From assembly GCF_004362145.1 (NCBI RefSeq), contig NZ_SNXC01000010.1:434001-498000 (forward strand): 64,000 nt of DNA, written 5' to 3'. The stretch's first letter is position 1. Every line of letters starts with the position of its first letter. The DNA is from Marinomonas balearica (GTDB lineage: Bacteria; Pseudomonadota; Gammaproteobacteria; Pseudomonadales; Marinomonadaceae). A model generated the notes under the pieces. That model saw only the letters and a program-made list of their open reading frames with translations, was not told where the DNA came from and made no database searches. Positions 48,049 through 56,388 of this stretch are shown piece by piece. The position numbers and the translations under genes were made by a program.

Positions 48049-48897
48049 GTGACGCTTTTCAATAATTTACTATGTCCACTCGATCAAGAAGTACTTGTTC
48101 ATGAGGGTCGTTCAATGCACTGCCCTAATGGGCATGTGTATGATATCGCAAAATCAGGTTATATAAACTTATTGCCTGTTCAAAAAAAACATTCCAAAGA
48201 TCCGGGAGACAGTAAGGAAATGGTCTCCTCTCGGAAGCAATTCCTTGACTCTGGCATCTATGATCCGATCATAACAGGTTTGCATTCGTTTTTATTCAAT
48301 GGACAGAACGAGAGTGCTGTATTGGATGCAGGCTGTGGTGATGGGTATTATTTAAGTAAATTGATTGAAGAAAATAACCGTCAATCTGCTCAATCACAGT
48401 CCATAAGAAATTTTGAGAGTGTTGGAATTGATATTTCTAAATGGGCTATTACTGCAGCCAGCAAAAGAAGTAAAAATGTTTCATGGATTGTAGGCAGTAA
48501 TGCAAACATTCCTGTTTCCGATTGCCAATTTGATGCTGTTTTATGTGCTTTTGGATTCCCAGTATTTTCCGAGTTTCATCGTGTTCTCAAATCTTCTGGC
48601 CAGCTTATTTTGGTTGAGTCAGGAGAGAACCATCTGCTTGAGTTGCGAGAATTACTGTATCCATCCATTAAAGAATATCGCCAGACTCACATGAACGGTA
48701 TTGATGGATTTGATTTGGCAAATGAGGAAAAAGTGACCTTTAAGTTTCATTTGGGGTCTCAAGATGAGATTGCGCATTTGCTCAGTATGACTCCACATAT
48801 GCACAAGGCACCTTACGAAGGTCGTCAAAAAGTTCAGGAATTAAAACAATTGTCTTTAACTGCGGATGTCGTAATACGCAGTTTCATTAAGAGTTAG
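48049..48897 (+). CDS. rlmA: 23S rRNA (guanine745-N1)-methyltransferase RlmA
   Basis: Methylates G745 in helix 35 of 23S rRNA. The 282-aa protein has the N-terminal zinc-ribbon region, the family link YDIAKSGYINLLPVQKKHSKDPGDSKEMV (recognisable by its PGD box), the SAM motif VLDAGCGDGYYLS (about 95-107), VGIDISKWAIT and VLCAFGFPVFSEFHRVLK. One zinc-ligand position differs: C9-P-L-D12 instead of C-x-x-C, with C25 and H29 kept. The start is GTG 48049 after GGGAG. It is followed after 9 bp by the carbonic anhydrase gene. Confidence 0.92.
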   Translation: MTLFNNLLCPLDQEVLVHEGRSMHCPNGHVYDIAKSGYINLLPVQKKHSKDPGDSKEMVSSRKQFLDSGIYDPIITGLHSFLFNGQNESAVLDAGCGDGYYLSKLIEENNRQSAQSQSIRNFESVGIDISKWAITAASKRSKNVSWIVGSNANIPVSDCQFDAVLCAFGFPVFSEFHRVLKSSGQLILVESGENHLLELRELLYPSIKEYRQTHMNGIDGFDLANEEKVTFKFHLGSQDEIAHLLSMTPHMHKAPYEGRQKVQELKQLSLTADVVIRSFIKS

Positions 48898-48906
48898 GAA
48901 ACCGAT

Positions 48907-49518
48907 ATGTCCAGCGGTAAGTTACCAGAACTATTTGAAAAAAACAGACAATGGGCTGCTAAAGTAAATGCAGAGGATCCAGAGTTTTTTGAGAAGCTGT
49001 CAAAGCAACAAAAACCTGAATACTTATGGATTGGGTGTGCCGATTCGCGTGTACCCGCAAATCAAATTGTAGATTTGATGCCAGGTGAAGTTTTTGTCCA
49101 TAGAAATATTGCAAATGTAGTCGTTCATACTGATCTAAACTGTTTGTCTGTCATTCAGTTTGCTGTTGATGTATTGAAGGTAAAGCACATCATGGTGGTT
49201 GGACATTATGGTTGTGGCGGCATTAAAGCGGCGATGGAGCAAGAAGAGCTTGGTCTAATCGATAACTGGCTACGCCACATCAAGGATGTATACCGATTAC
49301 ATAAAGAGGAAATTGACGCCATTGGAGATGAGCATGAGCGCTTTGACCGAATGTGTGAGCTGAATGTTGTTGAGCAGGTAGCTAACGTTCGAGAAACGAG
49401 CGTGGTTCAAAGTGCTTGGAAAAATGGGCAAGAATTGCATGTTCATGGTTGGTGCTACAGCATTAATAACGGCCATATTAAAGACTTGTATGTAACCAGT
49501 TCGGGAAACGAGAAGTAA
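48907..49518 (+). CDS. can: Beta-class carbonic anhydrase
   Basis: Interconverts CO2 and bicarbonate in the cytoplasm, supplying bicarbonate for carboxylases. The 203-aa protein shows WIGCADSRVPANQI (zinc Cys and catalytic Asp-Arg dyad, about 39-52), GEVFVHRNIANVV and VGHYGCGGIKAAM (zinc His and Cys, about 98-110). Length and motifs match the Can type of E. coli rather than CynT. It is probably co-transcribed with rlmA, and ends in a moderately strong hairpin shared with the convergent LysR gene. Confidence 0.96.
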   Translation: MSSGKLPELFEKNRQWAAKVNAEDPEFFEKLSKQQKPEYLWIGCADSRVPANQIVDLMPGEVFVHRNIANVVVHTDLNCLSVIQFAVDVLKVKHIMVVGHYGCGGIKAAMEQEELGLIDNWLRHIKDVYRLHKEEIDAIGDEHERFDRMCELNVVEQVANVRETSVVQSAWKNGQELHVHGWCYSINNGHIKDLYVTSSGNEK

Positions 49519-49522
49519 AATG

Positions 49523-49562
49523 AACCACCGCCCATTCTATATGAAGTCGGGCGGTTGGTTTT
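49523..49562. terminator. Probable terminator between can and the LysR gene
   Basis: AACCACCGCCC (49523-49533) pairs with GGGCGGTTGGTT (49549-49560) with one bulged T and a 15-nt loop, followed by a short T-run. It lies between convergent genes; GC-rich but with a weak T-tract. Confidence 0.6.
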
Positions 49563-49573
49563 CGAACAATGAG

Positions 49574-50527
49574 TTAGAGCTTGTGATTTTCTGCGATCAC
49601 GTTAGCGCATCCTGCAATCGTGGATCTTAACCAAATATGACCGGGGTCGTGTTGTAATAAGGGGCTCCATAACATTTTTAATTCGACAGGAGGGATGTCG
49701 AATGGTGGCGGAACGACTTTAACTCCACTATTGCCTTCAACGAGCTTTGTAGCCAGTGTCGGCAGCGTTGCAATTAAGCCAAGTTGCTCTGTCGCTCTCA
49801 TCGCAACGTTATAGTTTCGAGTGAAGAGTCGGATATTTCTTTTGTGACCGAGCTCTGCCAACGACGCGTCGACCCAACCGAGTTTTTGAACCTCTTCAGG
49901 CTGCACGCCAACCCCAACCCCAAAGCCTGTTTTACTTACCCAAACGTGGGGCAGTTGCAGGTACTTTTCTAATGAGAAATCTTTAATTACATCCGCTCTG
50001 TTTGGAACAAGGCATGAAAAATGATCAACCCAAACTGACTTTTGGTGGAAAGATTGAGGTAAGGTTTCAAATCGGTTGATAACAAGATCAACTTTACCTT
50101 TTTCTACGTCATGGAAACTAACATCGCTAGGGTTCATAACGTCGAGTATGACGTTGGGTGCTTCGGCTTGCAGTCGTTCCATCAGTGGTGGAATAAGGGT
50201 TGCCTCTGCATAATCACTTGCCATAATTCTAAAAACGCGTGAACTGGATTCTGCATCAAAGTTTTGGCCAAGATGCAGTACTTCATCAACACTTTGTAAA
50301 ATGACCTGAACTTTTGGCTGCAATTGAATGGCCAACGCGGTTGGCATCATTCCGTCGCTTGTTCTGACCAACAAAGGGTCATGAAAAAGATCTCTTAGCC
50401 TTCTTAGCCCGTTGCTCATTGCGGGTTGAGTTATGCCAAGTTGATTGGCGGCATGGGTGACATTTTGTTCGCGTAGTAAAGAATCTAAATAGCGAAGTAG
50501 ATTGAGGTCAATTTTGTCTAGCTGCAT
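49574..50527 (-). CDS. LysR-family transcriptional regulator
   Basis: A 317-aa LysR-type regulator. The winged helix-turn-helix is at about 5-65 (LNLLRYLDSLLREQNVTHAANQLGITQPAMSNGLRRLRDLF then DPLLVRT), followed by a ligand-binding domain of the NodD-like group. I start at ATG 50527 (MQLDKIDLNLL), the conserved family beginning; an in-frame TTG at 50578 would add 17 residues without support. It is convergent with the carbonic anhydrase gene and downstream, on the same strand, of the AGE epimerase gene, 135 bp apart, so a regulatory link to that gene is possible but unproven. Confidence 0.9.
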   Translation of the reverse strand: MQLDKIDLNLLRYLDSLLREQNVTHAANQLGITQPAMSNGLRRLRDLFHDPLLVRTSDGMMPTALAIQLQPKVQVILQSVDEVLHLGQNFDAESSSRVFRIMASDYAEATLIPPLMERLQAEAPNVILDVMNPSDVSFHDVEKGKVDLVINRFETLPQSFHQKSVWVDHFSCLVPNRADVIKDFSLEKYLQLPHVWVSKTGFGVGVGVQPEEVQKLGWVDASLAELGHKRNIRLFTRNYNVAMRATEQLGLIATLPTLATKLVEGNSGVKVVPPPFDIPPVELKMLWSPLLQHDPGHIWLRSTIAGCANVIAENHKL

Positions 50528-50661
50528 AGTTGGTCCGAGTGCTCCCACGGAAGAGGTGAAGCTTATCTTAAGAATCAACCTCAGGAGGTAAAATAATACT
50601 TTATTTTACGGTTTAATTGAATCACTCAACTAAAATGATGGATATTTATTGAACTGCCGTT

Positions 50662-51855
50662 TTAGTTTTGATCGGTTTTCAGCGTTTTCAAAACTTCATA
50701 GCATGCGCCCATTGTGTGGTAATCTGTTTTTCCCGCAGGGCTTTTATGATCGTCGTATTTTTTATTACGCTCATTGAGTATTCGATACCACGCGCCGTGT
50801 TTATGGTCGATCATATTATCCCAACTGAACTCCCAAAGTGCTTGATATTGCTCTCTGTATTTTTCGTCTTTTGTATTGAGATAGAGTAACCACGCCGCCG
50901 CGAAGGACTCTGCTTGAACCCAAAAATATTTGTCGGCATCGCAAATACTGCCGTCGGGGGCGTAGCCATAATGGAGGCCACGATTCTTCGTATCCCACGC
51001 TTTTTTATAAGCTGCGTCGAATAACGATTTTGCCTTTGAAAGATACCATGGTTCGGGCGCGCGATTGTTCAGCATTAATAGCAGCTTTGCCCATTCTGTT
51101 TGGTGTCCAGGCTGAAACCCCCAGGGCCTAAATAAATGCTTAGGGTCGTTTGTATTGTAATTCCAATCGATTTTCCAATCTGGGGTATAGTGTTCCCAGA
51201 TTTCACCTGACTCTGATAAATTAGCTTGGTGTTGGGTTATATTCTTTGCCAACAGTTTCGCGCGAATTAAGTATTTTTCATTCTGTGTGGCGTCAAAGGC
51301 GGCCATCATGGCCTCGCACATATGCATATTGGCATTTTGTCCGCGATAAGTGCTTTTGATGGACCAGTCTTCACTGATTTCATCTAGATAGAGTCCATGC
51401 TCTGCTTCCCAAAAGTGTTCTTCTAAAAGATTGTAGGTTTCTTCAATCCACTCTGAAGATTTTGAAATGCCGGCTTGTAGCGCATTTGAGTAGGCCAACA
51501 TAACAAATGCAAGCCCATAGCAGTGATTGGTCTCGTCTAGGTTCTTTTCGCCTTCCAGTAGCCATACATAGCCTCCAGATTTGGAACGGTGTCTTTCTCT
51601 TAGGTATTGTATGCCATGCACAACCGCTTGTTTGTATTCTGCGATGTTTGTATGTAGATAGGCTTTGCTAAAATTGAAAATAAACCGAGTGCTGCTGACT
51701 AAGTGGCGTGTATTCGCATCATAAATACTCCCGTCATCTTTGAAAAATTGAAAGAATCCCCCGCTTGGGTCAATACAAGAGGGAAAATAGAAAGCCATTG
51801 TTTGTTCAATGTGTCTTTCCAAAAAGGCTTTCGAATCAAATTCAGGGTATGACAT
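50662..51855 (-). CDS. AGE-family sugar epimerase/isomerase (mannose isomerase-like)
   Basis: A 397-aa (alpha/alpha)6-barrel protein of the N-acylglucosamine 2-epimerase superfamily, which includes mannose isomerase, YihS and cellobiose 2-epimerase. Recognisable segments: SGGFFQFFKDDGSIYDANTRHLVSSTRFIFNFSKAY, RSKSGGYVWLLEG, YRGQNANMHMCEAMMAAFDAT, RPWGFQPGHQTEWAKLL (barrel His) and KYFWVQAESFAAAW, with KTDYHTMGACYE near the end. Spacing of the conserved His residues fits mannose isomerase, but the substrate is inference. ATG 51855 has GGAG 8 nt upstream. It is divergent from a ROK regulator gene that probably controls it. Confidence 0.88.
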   Translation of the reverse strand: MSYPEFDSKAFLERHIEQTMAFYFPSCIDPSGGFFQFFKDDGSIYDANTRHLVSSTRFIFNFSKAYLHTNIAEYKQAVVHGIQYLRERHRSKSGGYVWLLEGEKNLDETNHCYGLAFVMLAYSNALQAGISKSSEWIEETYNLLEEHFWEAEHGLYLDEISEDWSIKSTYRGQNANMHMCEAMMAAFDATQNEKYLIRAKLLAKNITQHQANLSESGEIWEHYTPDWKIDWNYNTNDPKHLFRPWGFQPGHQTEWAKLLLMLNNRAPEPWYLSKAKSLFDAAYKKAWDTKNRGLHYGYAPDGSICDADKYFWVQAESFAAAWLLYLNTKDEKYREQYQALWEFSWDNMIDHKHGAWYRILNERNKKYDDHKSPAGKTDYHTMGACYEVLKTLKTDQN

Positions 51856-51919
51856 GGATATCACTCCGTGTGTATAGTATTTTTTTTATGGTTGTTAGTC
51901 ATGCATCATAGCCTGTAGA

Positions 51920-51970
51920 CTAATTAAATCAACTAGGTTTATTAATTATTAAAAAGGTGTCTTTAATTAG
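51920..51970. promoter_or_regulatory. Candidate operator in the AGE/ROK divergent region
   Basis: CTAATTAAA (51920-51928) and TTTAATTAG (51962-51970) form a perfect 9-bp inverted repeat around an AT-rich centre (TTTATTAATTATTAAA). AT-rich inverted sites of this kind are typical for NagC/Mlc-type ROK regulators. It lies between the two divergent genes and just before the ROK start. Confidence 0.35.
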
Positions 51971-51975
51971 AGTTT

Positions 51976-53145
51976 ATGATGAATCTCATCGGCAGTACTT
52001 CTGAGCGAAGTCGTTTTTTTAACGAGCGCATTATTCTTCAGTTAATACGTCAGTATCCTGATATATCAAGACAAGAAATTTCTGCGTATACCAAATTAAG
52101 TGCGCAAACAATTTCCGTTATTTCTTCAGCGTTGATCGAGAGGAACTTGATTGTTAGCGAAGGTAAGGTGAAAGGAAAGCGAGGGCAGCCTCAAAAAAAA
52201 TTGAATTTGAATGACTCAGGCGCTTACGGTGTGGGTGTGAATGTAGATCGTGATTTCATCAGTGTTGCGCTCGTTAATTTTGGTGGAAAATGCATTTATC
52301 AAATTGAAGAGCGTATTTCTTTTCCTGGCGAAAATAACGCAAAGGCGATTGTTGCAAAATTAGTGGAGAAGGCGGCTGACTTTTTGGGCAACGATTGGTT
52401 TAAAGTTCAAGGTATTGGCCTTTCTAGACCAGATTACATGGGAGAGTGGACAGAACGTCTAGGAATTAACTCCAAAAGTGATGTGGTAGAAGGTTTAGAT
52501 TACTGGAATGGAAGCCAGTTTGAAGACTGGTTAGAGGGTGAGTTTTCGTTACCCGTCATGAGAGAGAACGACGCACAGGCAGCGGCATTGTGTGAGTTGT
52601 TTTTTTCTACTCAGCCGTTAGAGCATATATTTTACTTGTATATGTCCACGGCTGTGGGTGGATGTATTATTGAAAACGGTGAATGCTTAAATGGCACGCA
52701 CGGAGCGGCAGGGCAGTTTGGTTTGCTGTATACCAAAACAGGGAAGTTTGGAGAGCGAGTATTAGAAGCCTTATCTTTAACTTCCTTGCAACGGTTTTTG
52801 ATGTCGACCTACAACCGAACACTAGATGATCTCGATGAAAACTCGGATTCGGGCTTAATCTACGAATGGGCAAAAAGTGTCGCTGTAGAAGTGCTGCCTG
52901 CATTTGTTGCTTTACTTGCGCTAACAAATCCGAGTGAAGTTAGGGTGGGAGGGAGAATGCCGGCTTGGATGATTGTCCCGTTTATAATGGCTCTTTCTGA
53001 AGCTTTGAGTGATGAACCATTGCTTACTGTTCCAAGTATTCAGCCTGCTCGCTATGCTCGGTATTCTGGAGCTCTTGGTGCAGCCGTGCTTCCGTTGTAT
53101 GAAAGGTTTGCACCGCAAACTTCCATTTTGAAGTTAAAAATGTAA
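51976..53145 (+). CDS. ROK-family transcriptional regulator (NagC/Mlc-like)
   Basis: A 389-aa protein with an N-terminal winged helix-turn-helix (about 20-70: ISRQEISAYTKLSAQTISVISSALIERNLI) and a C-terminal ROK domain. The ROK part keeps RENDAQAAALCELFF and an MSTAVGGCIIENGECLNGTHGAAGQFG segment, but the zinc motif C-x-C-G-x2-G-C-x-E is missing and no kinase-type catalytic core is evident, so it is a regulator, not a sugar kinase. It probably senses a sugar or sugar phosphate and represses the divergent AGE epimerase gene. ATG 51976 and ATG 51979 are equally possible. Confidence 0.88.
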   Translation: MMNLIGSTSERSRFFNERIILQLIRQYPDISRQEISAYTKLSAQTISVISSALIERNLIVSEGKVKGKRGQPQKKLNLNDSGAYGVGVNVDRDFISVALVNFGGKCIYQIEERISFPGENNAKAIVAKLVEKAADFLGNDWFKVQGIGLSRPDYMGEWTERLGINSKSDVVEGLDYWNGSQFEDWLEGEFSLPVMRENDAQAAALCELFFSTQPLEHIFYLYMSTAVGGCIIENGECLNGTHGAAGQFGLLYTKTGKFGERVLEALSLTSLQRFLMSTYNRTLDDLDENSDSGLIYEWAKSVAVEVLPAFVALLALTNPSEVRVGGRMPAWMIVPFIMALSEALSDEPLLTVPSIQPARYARYSGALGAAVLPLYERFAPQTSILKLKM

Positions 53146-53226
53146 GGCTTGTTGGTTGTTTTGTGATCGAATTGCCCTTGGGATCTAACTAAATTGAGAT
53201 GAATAAGCTTCGGATTTGAGGATGTC

Positions 53227-54717
53227 ATGCGTTTAGAAGTTCAGTGTAAAGACAGAATAGGTATGGTGCATGAAATTCTTAAGCTTTTCGTGTCTCAAAG
53301 AATTGATTTGCGTTTAGTTGAGGTCGATACAACGAATCGATGCTTGTTTGTCGGTTTTCCTGATATTGACTTTGTCTTGTTGCAGGAGCTTCTTGCTGCT
53401 CTGCGTCGATTAGATGGAGTAGAGGATGTAAAGCGTGTTCAGTTTTCTTCATCAGAACGAGAAACGAATACGCTCGCTCAAACATTAGAAGCGTTGCCTG
53501 ATGGCGTTATTGCAATTGATGTAAAGGGCAATGTGACGATGGCGACTGAGCTCGCTGCACAGGATTTAGGGGTTGCATTAAAGGATTTATTACACAAGCC
53601 GCTCAATTCTTTCATAAAGACCGTTAACTTTTCGCGGTTGAGTCGTTCTGATATCGATAGCGGATTTTCTAAGCGTATTCGTGTTAATAGAAAATCGCTT
53701 TTATTGGAGATACAACCCATCAATGTTTCCAATAATAATGAAGATATCTATGCGGGCGCCGTTATCCACCTCAAGTCCGCAGTAAGGATCGATCAGCAAT
53801 CTGAGAGATTCAGACGAAATGCGAGTGACTTTAAGTTAGAGCAGTACTTTAAGAGCAATATGGTTCTAAGTGAAGCGATGATGTCTTGTATGATGCGAGC
53901 TAAACGTTTCGCTAATTTGAGCTCTCCATTAATGATATCGGGAGAGGTAGGAACAGGAAAAAATGCCATCTTAAACGCTTTGGTTGAATATTGGCGATCA
54001 CATGGGCATGAAGGTGGCCAGATTAATCGAAAGAAGGCCATTGAGCTGCAAACTGAAGCGGAGTTAGCGGCGTTTCTATCTAATCCGGGATGGTTGGTTA
54101 TTGAGGGAGTTGAGGGATTAGTGGCGCCTGTGCAAATGTGCTTATCGGATTGGTTGAAAAGAAATCAGGTTGATATTGTGGGCGACAGTGTCTTTAGGAG
54201 GCTGATTGTTTTAACGTCGCTTTCGAGCAACGATATGCGTTCTCATAGTTCGTTTAATTATGAGCTATATTTGCATCTGGCACAGCAGAACCTTCGTGTG
54301 CCAGCATTAAGGGATCGGCCTGATGATCTTGACGGTTTAGCCAATGAGATATTGAGTAGGGTGTGTGATCATTTAAGAGTTGGTCGAGTTTCTCTCAGTA
54401 AAAACGCTGTTTTAGAGCTAGGGCTTTATCATTGGCCTGGAAATATCGCTGAGCTAAAAGGGGTGCTGTACAGTGCGGTAGCCTCAACGGATAAGTTGAT
54501 ACTAGAGGCTGGCGATTTTGATTTGCCTACGGGCTCAAAAGGTGTCGCATTAGAATTAATTGAGGGCTCTTTAGATAAAACAATAAAGACGTGGGAAGCG
54601 GATTTGCTGCGTAAGCTATACCCCAAGTATCCGAGCACAAGAAAATTAGCCAAAGAGCTTGGTATGAGTCACAGCGCCATTGCAAATAAACTAAGAGATT
54701 ACTCTATTGTAAAGTAG
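53227..54717 (+). CDS. tyrR: TyrR-family regulator with degenerate ATPase domain
   Basis: Homologue of TyrR/PhhR, the regulator of aromatic amino acid genes. The 496-aa protein has the TyrR order: ACT domain (1-75, MRLEVQCKDRIGMVHEIL), PAS (about 80-190), AAA+ (about 205-435) and Fis-type helix-turn-helix (455-496, YPSTRKLAKELGMSHSAIANKLRDY, very close to E. coli). Walker A is kept (GEVGTGKN, 239-246). Where E. coli has LLDEIGEM, this protein reads VIEGVEGL (291-298), so the Walker B acidic pair is lost; the ELFG region is shortened and the FRxDLYYRL arginine is Asn (SFNYELYLHL). ATP hydrolysis is unlikely, while DNA and ligand binding should persist. Confidence 0.88.
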   Translation: MRLEVQCKDRIGMVHEILKLFVSQRIDLRLVEVDTTNRCLFVGFPDIDFVLLQELLAALRRLDGVEDVKRVQFSSSERETNTLAQTLEALPDGVIAIDVKGNVTMATELAAQDLGVALKDLLHKPLNSFIKTVNFSRLSRSDIDSGFSKRIRVNRKSLLLEIQPINVSNNNEDIYAGAVIHLKSAVRIDQQSERFRRNASDFKLEQYFKSNMVLSEAMMSCMMRAKRFANLSSPLMISGEVGTGKNAILNALVEYWRSHGHEGGQINRKKAIELQTEAELAAFLSNPGWLVIEGVEGLVAPVQMCLSDWLKRNQVDIVGDSVFRRLIVLTSLSSNDMRSHSSFNYELYLHLAQQNLRVPALRDRPDDLDGLANEILSRVCDHLRVGRVSLSKNAVLELGLYHWPGNIAELKGVLYSAVASTDKLILEAGDFDLPTGSKGVALELIEGSLDKTIKTWEADLLRKLYPKYPSTRKLAKELGMSHSAIANKLRDYSIVK

Positions 54718-54727
54718 TCAGCATTTC

Positions 54728-54761
54728 GGCGTTGCCCTTTACTTGATCTGGCAGCAACGCC
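54728..54761. terminator. Possible bidirectional hairpin between tyrR and the small membrane protein gene
   Basis: GGCGTTGC (54728-54735) pairs with GCAACGCC (54754-54761) across an 18-nt loop; a smaller CTTAG/CTAAG hairpin follows near 54765-54778. Placed between convergent genes, but without a clear T-run, so terminator function is uncertain. Confidence 0.4.
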
Positions 54762-54795
54762 TTAGCTTAGCGACTAAGTTAAGCTCCGCAAAAAA

Positions 54796-54984
54796 TTAAC
54801 GAGGGAATCGATTGTTATTGTATGCGCGAGATTTCTGCGCAAGTAGACGTTCTTTTTCTTGTTGCTCTTTATCAAGCTTGATGGGTTGTAGCTTAACTCG
54901 AGGTTGAGCAAAATGCGTGATTAGCTTGCTTGACATAACGCCTATCAATACAAGTGCTGCTGCAAATAAAATCATTTCTACCAT
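54796..54984 (-). CDS. Small single-pass membrane protein, unknown function
   Basis: A 62-aa protein with one hydrophobic segment at the N-terminus (MVEMILFAAALVLIGVMSSKLI, about residues 4-23) followed by a charged tail rich in Lys, Gln and Glu (PIKLDKEQQEKERLLAQKSR). ATG at 54984 has GGAG 9 nt upstream. It lies between the tyrR 3' end (convergent) and the HAD phosphatase gene, same strand, 112 bp apart. The composition (TM plus a long charged tail) looks like a real small membrane protein, but no family is recognised. Confidence 0.6.
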   Translation of the reverse strand: MVEMILFAAALVLIGVMSSKLITHFAQPRVKLQPIKLDKEQQEKERLLAQKSRAYNNNRFPR

Positions 54985-55096
54985 CTTGGATTTCTCCGTA
55001 TTTTCTGCCTTAACCTAATCATGGCTCAAACCGATGAAGGGGTAAAGTAACTTTTGTTGTTATTAGGTAAATGGGGGGCGCCTTCTAAACTTCAAC

Positions 55097-55918
55097 CTAA
55101 AGTTGAAAATAGTCTCTTAAGAAGTGAGCGACTCCGTCGTCGTTATGATGACCAATTACTTTTGTTGCGTGCGATTTTATACGCATAGTAGCATTGTTTG
55201 GTACGAAAAATTCATCGGCATACTCAAACATAGACAAGTCATTGTCGCCATCACCAAAAGCGATAATTTTGTTTGCTCCAAGTTCATTCTTTAATGCACT
55301 GATCGCAGAGCCTTTGCAAGCATTTTGGTGGTGAATGTCTATCCAGAAAACATCTTTGTTATACACTCCACCACCACAGTACGCCTTTATTTCATTTATT
55401 CCGTTAAGAGACAATACAATAGAGCTTGCCTGACCTTCAGAGCCTAATGCACTTAGGTTTGTCACAACGTCATCGTTTTTCATTTCTCGTATGGGGTGTA
55501 GGCTTAACTCTTCATGTTGCCCCAATTCATTCGCAATCAAATTGCTAAGATGTGCTTTTATAGGTGGGTGATAAACTTTATGAGAGCCGTCACTAGCAAC
55601 GCAAAAAACGAAAGGAGTAACGCCATTGAGAGAAAAATGAGAGAGTGCGAAGTCAACTGAGTCTCTTTTTAGAGAGGTTTGATGGCGATATTGTTGCTTT
55701 AGTGGGTGCCACCATTCAACTCCGTTTTTAAAAATCATCCAATGTTCAAAGTGGTGTTGAGTTAGGCATTTTCTTGCGGCCAAATGAGTTCGCCCAGTTG
55801 CGATGGTGTATAAAATGCCTCTTTCACTTAGGGCATCGAGAGTCTCCAAAGTAAAAGGCGAAAGGGTCTGGTTTCTATCTAAGAGAGTACCATCCAAATC
55901 GAAAACGACTAGTTCCAT
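55097..55918 (-). CDS. Cof-type HAD-superfamily phosphatase
   Basis: A 273-aa haloacid-dehalogenase phosphatase of the Cof (type IIB) subfamily, related to YidA and YbiV, which dephosphorylate sugar phosphates. Motif I is VFDLDGTLLDRNQTL (nucleophile D8, D10), motif II TIATGRTH, motif III includes the Lys of ACKGSAISALKNEL and motif IV is IIAFGDGDNDLSMFEYA. A cap domain occupies the middle. The substrate is unknown. It lies on the minus strand between the small membrane protein and HopJ-family genes. Confidence 0.9.
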   Translation of the reverse strand: MELVVFDLDGTLLDRNQTLSPFTLETLDALSERGILYTIATGRTHLAARKCLTQHHFEHWMIFKNGVEWWHPLKQQYRHQTSLKRDSVDFALSHFSLNGVTPFVFCVASDGSHKVYHPPIKAHLSNLIANELGQHEELSLHPIREMKNDDVVTNLSALGSEGQASSIVLSLNGINEIKAYCGGGVYNKDVFWIDIHHQNACKGSAISALKNELGANKIIAFGDGDNDLSMFEYADEFFVPNNATMRIKSHATKVIGHHNDDGVAHFLRDYFQL

Positions 55919-56031
55919 ATCTCACCTTCTTATGGTTTTACGCTATGAAGATAGCACCTTGATGTTGGAGTTCTGCATATTTAAATGTGCAATCTTCAAA
56001 CGGTGCTATCGTCATATGGTTGGATCGAATA

Positions 56032-56388
56032 TTACGCCTTAGGCGTTAAGGCAGTTGCTGCAAAGGAGATGCCGCCCCAGCCATTTTGAATGAACTGACG
56101 TATATTTTGATGATCTTCGCCTTCTGGGTTTTGAAGAACATCTGTTCTGTAATATTCGCCGAATAAATTTAGTGTTGTTTGTTCATTGAGTTCATGCAAC
56201 TGTGCGAAAAAGAAGATTTTGCAGGATCCATTGTTTTGATCTTCTTGGTTTAGTTGTGCGCCATTTTGAAATTGTGTAGGCGTAAACTGGTAGTGTGTTT
56301 CAATGGTGTTTATCACATCTGAAAAAACAGTTTTTTCGGGTGTTTGTTTGTATTGTGCAATTTTTTCTGCAAGCTGCTCGGTTGGCAT
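56032..56388 (-). CDS. HopJ-type III effector family protein (housekeeping homologue)
   Basis: A 118-aa protein that matches the HopJ family: FSDVINTIETHYQFTPTQFQNG, NNGSCKIFFFAQLHELNEQTTLNLFGEYYR and NPEGEDHQNIRQFIQNGWGGI. HopJ was named for a Pseudomonas effector, but the family is common in free-living bacteria with no type III system and its ordinary function is unknown. I start at ATG 56388 (MPTEQLAEKIAQY), since the sequence before it is not family-like. Nothing suggesting type III secretion is nearby. It lies on the minus strand, divergent from the ABC exporter gene. Confidence 0.85.
   Translation of the reverse strand: MPTEQLAEKIAQYKQTPEKTVFSDVINTIETHYQFTPTQFQNGAQLNQEDQNNGSCKIFFFAQLHELNEQTTLNLFGEYYRTDVLQNPEGEDHQNIRQFIQNGWGGISFAATALTPKA

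Noticed and set aside
51976-53145. ROK protein as a sugar kinase
   Set aside because: It has an N-terminal helix-turn-helix and lacks the C-x-C-G zinc motif, so it is a regulator.
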